Shown piece after piece: positions 60,175 through 64,000 of a stretch of DNA of 64,000 nt. The stretch's first letter is position 1. Every line of letters begins with the position of its first letter. The translations under genes and the position numbers were made by a program. The stretch is from assembly GCF_020171805.1 (NCBI RefSeq), contig NZ_JAIVAF010000004.1, positions 62,001-126,000 on the forward strand, written 5' to 3'. The notes beneath the pieces are model-generated. The model worked only from the letters and a program-made list of their open reading frames with translations. It ran no database searches and had not been told where the DNA came from. The stretch is from Guptibacillus algicola. Its GTDB lineage: Bacteria > Bacillota > Bacilli > Bacillales > Guptibacillaceae.

Positions 60175-60670
60175 ATAAGAACAAGACCATGTGATCTTCA
60201 TCAAAAAACTCGCCGTTCACAAAAAGAGATTTTTCTTCATAAGCGTATGTTTTGAACCCCATACTGTGGTACAGGTGCTTTGCAGTCTTGTTAACAGAGG
60301 CCACTGAAATGTTGATCTTAACAAGTCCCTCAACATCTTTGACAAGGTCGATCGCTTCTTCCAACAGTGCTTTTCCAGCACCTTTTCCTCTAGCTGATGG
60401 CGTCACATAAACTGCAAAAAAGTCACCTTTGTGCTTCGTTTTCAATCCACTTCCACGAACGAACGTAATGACTCCGATCAATTTATCTTCCTCGTAAGCT
60501 CCTAACGTCACGGCTCTTTCTAAGTTTGCCGCAACACCTTCGAGTGGATTTTTTCTTTCAACCGCTTCTTCATAACTCGACGCGAACGCTTCAGGATTGT
60601 TCTGTAGCGCTTCAAGTCGTAGCTCCCAATAGTCTTTTGCTTCATCTGCTCTCATTCTTCTTATTTCCAT
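60173..60670 (-). CDS. GNAT acetyltransferase (second of a pair)
   Basis: 165 residues from the ATG at 60670, which shares its A with the upstream stop (TAATG). MRADEAKDYWELRLEALQN start, VYVTPSARGKGAGKALLEEA acetyl-CoA loop and INISVASVNKTAKHLYHSMGF C-terminal motif. Typical single-domain GNAT. Translationally coupled to the acetyltransferase upstream. Substrate unknown. Confidence 0.9.
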   Translation of the reverse strand: MEIRRMRADEAKDYWELRLEALQNNPEAFASSYEEAVERKNPLEGVAANLERAVTLGAYEEDKLIGVITFVRGSGLKTKHKGDFFAVYVTPSARGKGAGKALLEEAIDLVKDVEGLVKINISVASVNKTAKHLYHSMGFKTYAYEEKSLFVNGEFFDEDHMVLFL

Positions 60671-61227
60671 TATGATCTCCCATTCTTCCATTCATTTTTC
60701 AGCATGCCATACACGACATGGTCAACGTACTCTCCGTTCACCTTCTCCACCTGTCGGATTATGCCTTCCTTAGTGAAACCAAGTCGTTCAGGAACACCTT
60801 GACTTTTCTTATTCCGAGAAGCCGCTCGGATCTCGATCCGGTTAAGACGGATCGTATCAAATCCATAGTCGAGAATCGCCCTACATGCCTCCGTCACGAT
60901 TCCTTTCTTCTGATGCTTTTCGCTAAGCCAGTACCCGATCGTCGCATAGTCATGAGTACGATTGATTTCATTGAATCCGATCGTACCAGCTAATTCCCCT
61001 TTATAGATCATAGCTAGCGTCTTTGGGAAGCCCCCCGTATCTACGAGGCTTTTTATCGTTCCTTCAATAAACGCTTTGGATCCTTCGACATCCGTATTGT
61101 AATCTACCCATGCGAGCCACTCTCGTAAATAATCCTTCGACTCTTCGATCAGATTGTAAAGCTCTTCTGCATCATCTACTGTGTACATTCTTAAATAAAG
61201 GTCTTCATTCACTTCGTATGTAAACAT
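60670..61227 (-). CDS. GNAT acetyltransferase, RimJ/RimL type (first of a pair)
   Basis: 185 residues from the ATG at 61227 (AGAGGAA upstream); the longer frame to 61293 is less likely. MFTYEVNEDLYLRMYTVDDAEEL, GTIGFNEINRTHDYATIGYWL and the SEKHQKKGIVTEACRAIL loop are typical of ribosomal-protein-type RimJ/RimL acetyltransferases such as B. subtilis YdaF. It probably acetylates a protein N-terminus or small amine. Confidence 0.88.
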   Translation of the reverse strand: MFTYEVNEDLYLRMYTVDDAEELYNLIEESKDYLREWLAWVDYNTDVEGSKAFIEGTIKSLVDTGGFPKTLAMIYKGELAGTIGFNEINRTHDYATIGYWLSEKHQKKGIVTEACRAILDYGFDTIRLNRIEIRAASRNKKSQGVPERLGFTKEGIIRQVEKVNGEYVDHVVYGMLKNEWKNGRS

Positions 61228-61296
61228 GGTGTCTGTTCCTCTCTCGCTTGTATATTCTTTAGTAATACGTTCAGTTTTACAGCTGTCCATCATCGC

Positions 61297-61824
61297 TTAG
61301 GCATCAATCCTCTTTCGAATCATCCGAATCTGCCCACGATGACTCAACTCATCTTCCATCACATGAAACCACTTAAAGTAATGGTTCGCTTTCTCATCCC
61401 ACCCATATGGTGTGATTACGTCAAGCCAATCATCGTCTTTCTTCTGTAATTCTTGAAGCGTGTTTTCACGCACAAGACTCATTTCACTCCAGTAGTAGTC
61501 AAGGTCACGACCACGTATCTTATCTTTTGCGCGCTCCCCTAACTCGATTGCGACTCCAAGCTTCTCCCATTCAGCATCCGTCAGCTCGCGCTGTTCAAAC
61601 GTCATGATTTGAAATGCTTTTTCAAGAGACACGATGTGTTGTAACAACATCGCTATGGAGTTACTCTCGTTGTCTATGTGAAAGTCGAGCTGCTCGGTCG
61701 TAAGACCTCGGATCGCTTCCTCAGTCGTATGTCTTGTGTAATTCATCATCGACACGAGCCTCGAAACTTCTGATGAGAAACCCTCAATGTCTTCAATCAT
61801 ACTGAGATTATGTACTTTTTTCAT
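61297..61824 (-). CDS. DinB/YfiT-type four-helix metal-binding protein
   Basis: 175 residues, mostly helical. The metal-binding histidines appear in SIAMLLQHIVSLEKAF and FHVMEDELSHRGQIRM, the usual DinB positions. The protein may be a metal-dependent thiol transferase (bacillithiol-linked members are known); this is inference. Confidence 0.85.
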   Translation of the reverse strand: MKKVHNLSMIEDIEGFSSEVSRLVSMMNYTRHTTEEAIRGLTTEQLDFHIDNESNSIAMLLQHIVSLEKAFQIMTFEQRELTDAEWEKLGVAIELGERAKDKIRGRDLDYYWSEMSLVRENTLQELQKKDDDWLDVITPYGWDEKANHYFKWFHVMEDELSHRGQIRMIRKRIDA

Positions 61825-61947
61825 AATGACTGCCCCTTTCCCGTCCCTCCCCTTACCTTCTACAGATGGATGTAAATTCCTTTTTATTGAAACTTCTTCA
61901 TCAAGGATACGTATAAGAAGATAACAAAGTATTAGAGGAGGAGAACG

Positions 61948-62151
61948 ATGAAGAAATTATATAAATCAACATCCGATAAATTAGCTTTAGGTGTAATTGG
62001 TGGATTAAGTGCTGCCCTGAACATTCCGTCAGGACCGATGCGATTTGTTTTCTTCATCCTTACCGTTTCAAAACCCGAAGCTACTATACTATGTTACCTT
62101 GCGATAGCTTTCATTTTACCTTCAGAAGAAGAAGTTCATTTCAATGACTAG
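61948..62151 (+). CDS. PspC-domain small membrane protein (second copy)
   Basis: 67 residues, exactly the length of the copy at 472-675, starting MKKLYKST. GVIGGLSAALN, one hydrophobic helix and ILPSEEE tail give the PspC domain. AGAGGAGG precedes the start. The duplication suggests different expression or partners. Confidence 0.85.
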   Translation: MKKLYKSTSDKLALGVIGGLSAALNIPSGPMRFVFFILTVSKPEATILCYLAIAFILPSEEEVHFND

Positions 62152-62155
62152 ACAT

Positions 62156-62185
62156 AGAAAAACCCCCAGGCTAGAAGCCCAGGAG
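62156..62185 (-). terminator. terminator after second SSS symporter
   Basis: Stem CCCCCAGGCT/AGCCCAGGAG (one wobble) with two-base loop and five Ts on the minus strand. Confidence 0.85.
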
Positions 62186-62207
62186 TATTCATCTTTCCAC
62201 GTAAGAA

Positions 62208-63662
62208 TCAACCGATCTTTTTCAAATCCGAAAACACGGTATCTTCCTTTTCCGCTTTTGAGCCTAACGATAACGTCACCAATGTGATCACGGAAAGAGG
62301 CAACCCGATAAAAACAGGGTGGAGTCCAAAAGGATGGCCTGCGATCTGCCAAAGTACCGCAACGATTAGTCCTGCCCACATAGCAGTGAGCCCTGCAAAT
62401 TTAGTTGTGCGACTCCAAAATATTCCGAATAAAACCGGTGCTAGAAGTCCAGATACAAGCATCGCCGTTCCGGTGATCCAAAGCGTGACCAGCTGCGGGA
62501 TATAAAGTGCTAGCAATAAAGAAATAACAGAAACGAGAACGACTGACATCCTGCTGTACGTCAGCATTTTTTTATCCCCAACATTGCCTATCCTTGGTTT
62601 GACAACATCATTAACGATCGAAGATGCCGCTGCAAGGAAAAAAGAATCGGCACAGGAAATAACAGTCGCAAGTAATGCGATCAACATGACGACCACTAAT
62701 GAAAATGGTAGTACTTGTCCAATAATTTCATAATAGATCAAAGAAGGATCGATATTCGTCATATTGAGACCGAACTTACCGAGAAACCCTATGAATATCG
62801 TAACAGCAGCTGTCAAAAATCCTAGCACAATCGCGGACCAGAATCCCGTACTAGCTGTCTTGTCGTCATTCGCTGCCCAGAACCGTTGCCACAAATCTTG
62901 TCTAACGAACTGATATGCGCCGATCGTGAGCATATAGACAAAGAATTCAGAAGGACTAATATTAAAGATGCTTAACGCATTCCCGCCTTCCGCATTTCTT
63001 GCTTGATCAGCAAGTGCTCCCCAGTCACCAACAAGAAACATGATGACGATCAGTAAGAAGAAAATACCCGCTGTTTGAATTGTTCCATGTATCGCATCCT
63101 GAATCATAACGGACTTGAGACCGCCAAAGTACGTTTTCAACGTCAATAGTACCCAACTAATGATGATACCAGTTGTCATGCTAAGTCCAATCGTTAACTT
63201 CAAAATGGTAGCGATCGCAACGAACTGCATGCCAGTGATAGCAGCATACGCGCAAAGCACGCTGAGCACGGTTGGGATTCTCGCCCCTTCCCCAAAACGT
63301 AGTGCTGTGAAATCTCCCATCGTAACCATATTATATTTCTTACCTAGAAAACGGATGCGTTTCAACATAAACGCTGCTATTACGATCGATGTTAACGTAA
63401 ATCCGATCGCGAGCCACTGCTGACCCATTCCAAAAAGATATCCTTTCGTCATATAACCAAGTAGGATCGAGCCCCCGATCGCTGTCCCAACAAACGTAAG
63501 AACAAGTGGCATCAATTTCGTTGAGCGACCTGCTACATTGTAATCTTCATACGTTTTGACATTCCTGTTCACAAATAATGAAAGGCCAAATAGAAACACA
63601 AAATATACGGCAATAATCGTAATCAAAATCGTTTCTTCCTGGCTACTAAACAATAGGTTCAC
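62208..63662 (-). CDS. sodium:solute symporter (SSS family), second copy
   Basis: 484 residues, about thirteen helices. VKTYEDYNVAGRSTKLMPLV, GTAIGGSILLGYMTKG and FLAAASSIVNDVV are SSS signatures. The sequence is clearly different from the symporter at 48090. The GTG start has AAGGAAG with no spacer; a TTG three codons later is better spaced. Substrate unknown. Upstream there is a long leader with RNA structure and very short ORFs. Confidence 0.88.
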   Translation of the reverse strand: MNLLFSSQEETILITIIAVYFVFLFGLSLFVNRNVKTYEDYNVAGRSTKLMPLVLTFVGTAIGGSILLGYMTKGYLFGMGQQWLAIGFTLTSIVIAAFMLKRIRFLGKKYNMVTMGDFTALRFGEGARIPTVLSVLCAYAAITGMQFVAIATILKLTIGLSMTTGIIISWVLLTLKTYFGGLKSVMIQDAIHGTIQTAGIFFLLIVIMFLVGDWGALADQARNAEGGNALSIFNISPSEFFVYMLTIGAYQFVRQDLWQRFWAANDDKTASTGFWSAIVLGFLTAAVTIFIGFLGKFGLNMTNIDPSLIYYEIIGQVLPFSLVVVMLIALLATVISCADSFFLAAASSIVNDVVKPRIGNVGDKKMLTYSRMSVVLVSVISLLLALYIPQLVTLWITGTAMLVSGLLAPVLFGIFWSRTTKFAGLTAMWAGLIVAVLWQIAGHPFGLHPVFIGLPLSVITLVTLSLGSKAEKEDTVFSDLKKIG

Positions 63663-63731
63663 CTTCCTTCTGCGTCTTCTTGCTATAAATCATCCTACCT
63701 TCAAAAACTCAAACTCAATTTCTAGCAGTTG

Positions 63732-63826
63732 TTCAAATTCGATTTGAGAAAGAAGCATGATTCTCTGCATCTTCTATGTACACAATTTTTCCGTCATTTA
63801 CTGCTCCGTTTTTCTCCGTTTTTCAT
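63732..63826 (-). other. two coupled very short ORFs in the symporter leader
   Basis: A strong AAAGGAGG precedes a 10-codon ORF (MKNGEKRSSK, 63794-63826) whose stop overlaps by ATGA a 21-codon ORF (63732-63797). A further 26-codon frame (63690-63770) lies beyond. A strong ribosome binding site without a normal gene suggests a leader peptide or small protein. Confidence 0.3.
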
Positions 63827-63849
63827 CTAATACACGACCTCCTTTCATT

Positions 63850-63964
63850 AAAAAAACCAGTCCTATGCACCCGACTAGTATTTTGAACATACCTGTCACT
63901 TAGCATAAAACTGGTATCGTTCTAACGAACCGCTCCACTTTGAGTTTGTGGAGTCGATTAGAAC
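63850..63964 (-). promoter_or_regulatory. structured RNA leader or terminator upstream of the second symporter
   Basis: On the minus strand, GTTCTAA (63958-63964) pairs with TTAGAAC (63919-63925) around an inner CTCCAC/GTGGAG hairpin. A terminator follows: a 13-bp stem of 63903-63915 with 63856-63868 (two wobble pairs), a 34-base loop and six or seven Ts (63850-63856). It may be a conditional terminator of the symporter or the end of a gene beyond the window. No known riboswitch class fits. The remaining bases to 64000 show nothing clear. Confidence 0.5.
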
Positions 63965-64000
63965 AGACAGTTTTCGTTGCGTTTCTATGTATTATTTAAA

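Noticed and set aside
63850-64000. T-box, SAM, lysine, purine or cobalamin riboswitch
   Set aside because: None of the conserved core sequences of these classes is present; only the pairing pattern suggests structure.
1-64000. CRISPR arrays, insertion sequences, prophage genes, tRNA or rRNA genes
   Set aside because: No regularly spaced repeats, transposase or phage proteins, and no tRNA/rRNA-like sequences were seen on either strand by reading.

Overview
The window looks like chromosomal DNA of a spore-former-type Bacillota (order Bacillales, family Bacillaceae). The evidence is moderate-to-low GC, strong AGGAGG-type ribosome binding sites with frequent GTG/TTG starts, many Rho-independent terminators, and blocks known from Bacillus: yoaS-yozG-yoaT, the ycsG-ycsF-ycsI/kip (pxp) block, DUF3243, DUF2628 and DUF1445 proteins. 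The arrangement differs from B. subtilis, so a less-studied environmental genus is likely. I saw no rRNA, tRNA, CRISPR array, insertion sequence or prophage.

Layout. 1-12.9 kb: accessory and housekeeping genes (partial HAD hydrolase, PspC protein, KinB-like histidine kinase, acetyltransferases, DUF membrane proteins, acyl-CoA ligase with a possible cre site, BI-1 protein, yoaS-yozG-yoaT block, Fes-like esterase, HIT protein). 13-16.3 kb: two different glutamate/dicarboxylate carrier families. 16.5-26.9 kb: nucleoside phosphorylase plus APH-fold kinase, hydrolases, a small carbonic-anhydrase-like protein, a tandem of three CBO0543-type membrane proteins, a PAS-STAS protein and an S66 peptidase. 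27-28.3 kb: a lipoprotein nucleosidase behind a guanine-class purine riboswitch with a visible terminator/antiterminator switch. 28.3-32.8 kb: an ECF sigma factor with an apparent autoregulatory promoter and a membrane LCP-like protein that is probably its anti-sigma factor. 32.8-38.2 kb: multicopper oxidase, SHOCT protein, APC permease, then a rhodanese-DsrE-TusA-TauE/SafE sulfur operon whose promoter contains CsoR/CstR-type palindromes.

38.5-49.6 kb is a coherent metabolic region. A symporter, histidine kinase and NtrC-type response regulator lie directly upstream of an NRAMP-pxpB-pxpA-pxpC-accB-accC-ycsI operon (5-oxoproline/glutamate metabolism). The biotin carboxylase, biotin carrier and PxpB/PxpC are together the separated parts of a urea-carboxylase-like enzyme. 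The response regulator has all the AAA+ motifs except GAFTGA, and I see no sigma-54 promoter, so it probably works with another sigma factor.

49.8-53 kb: NUDIX, P-loop kinase, PAP2 phosphatase and a YVTN beta-propeller with a Cys-rich N-terminus. 53.1-59.6 kb: a four-gene, Fur-box-controlled NRPS-independent siderophore operon (two IucA/IucC synthetases, MFS exporter, PLP decarboxylase) with no hydroxylase or N-acylase gene, which points to a carboxylate-type siderophore. 59.6-64 kb: a broken small gene, YciI protein, two coupled acetyltransferases, DinB protein, second PspC protein and a second SSS symporter whose upstream region holds a structured RNA element and a chain of very short ORFs.
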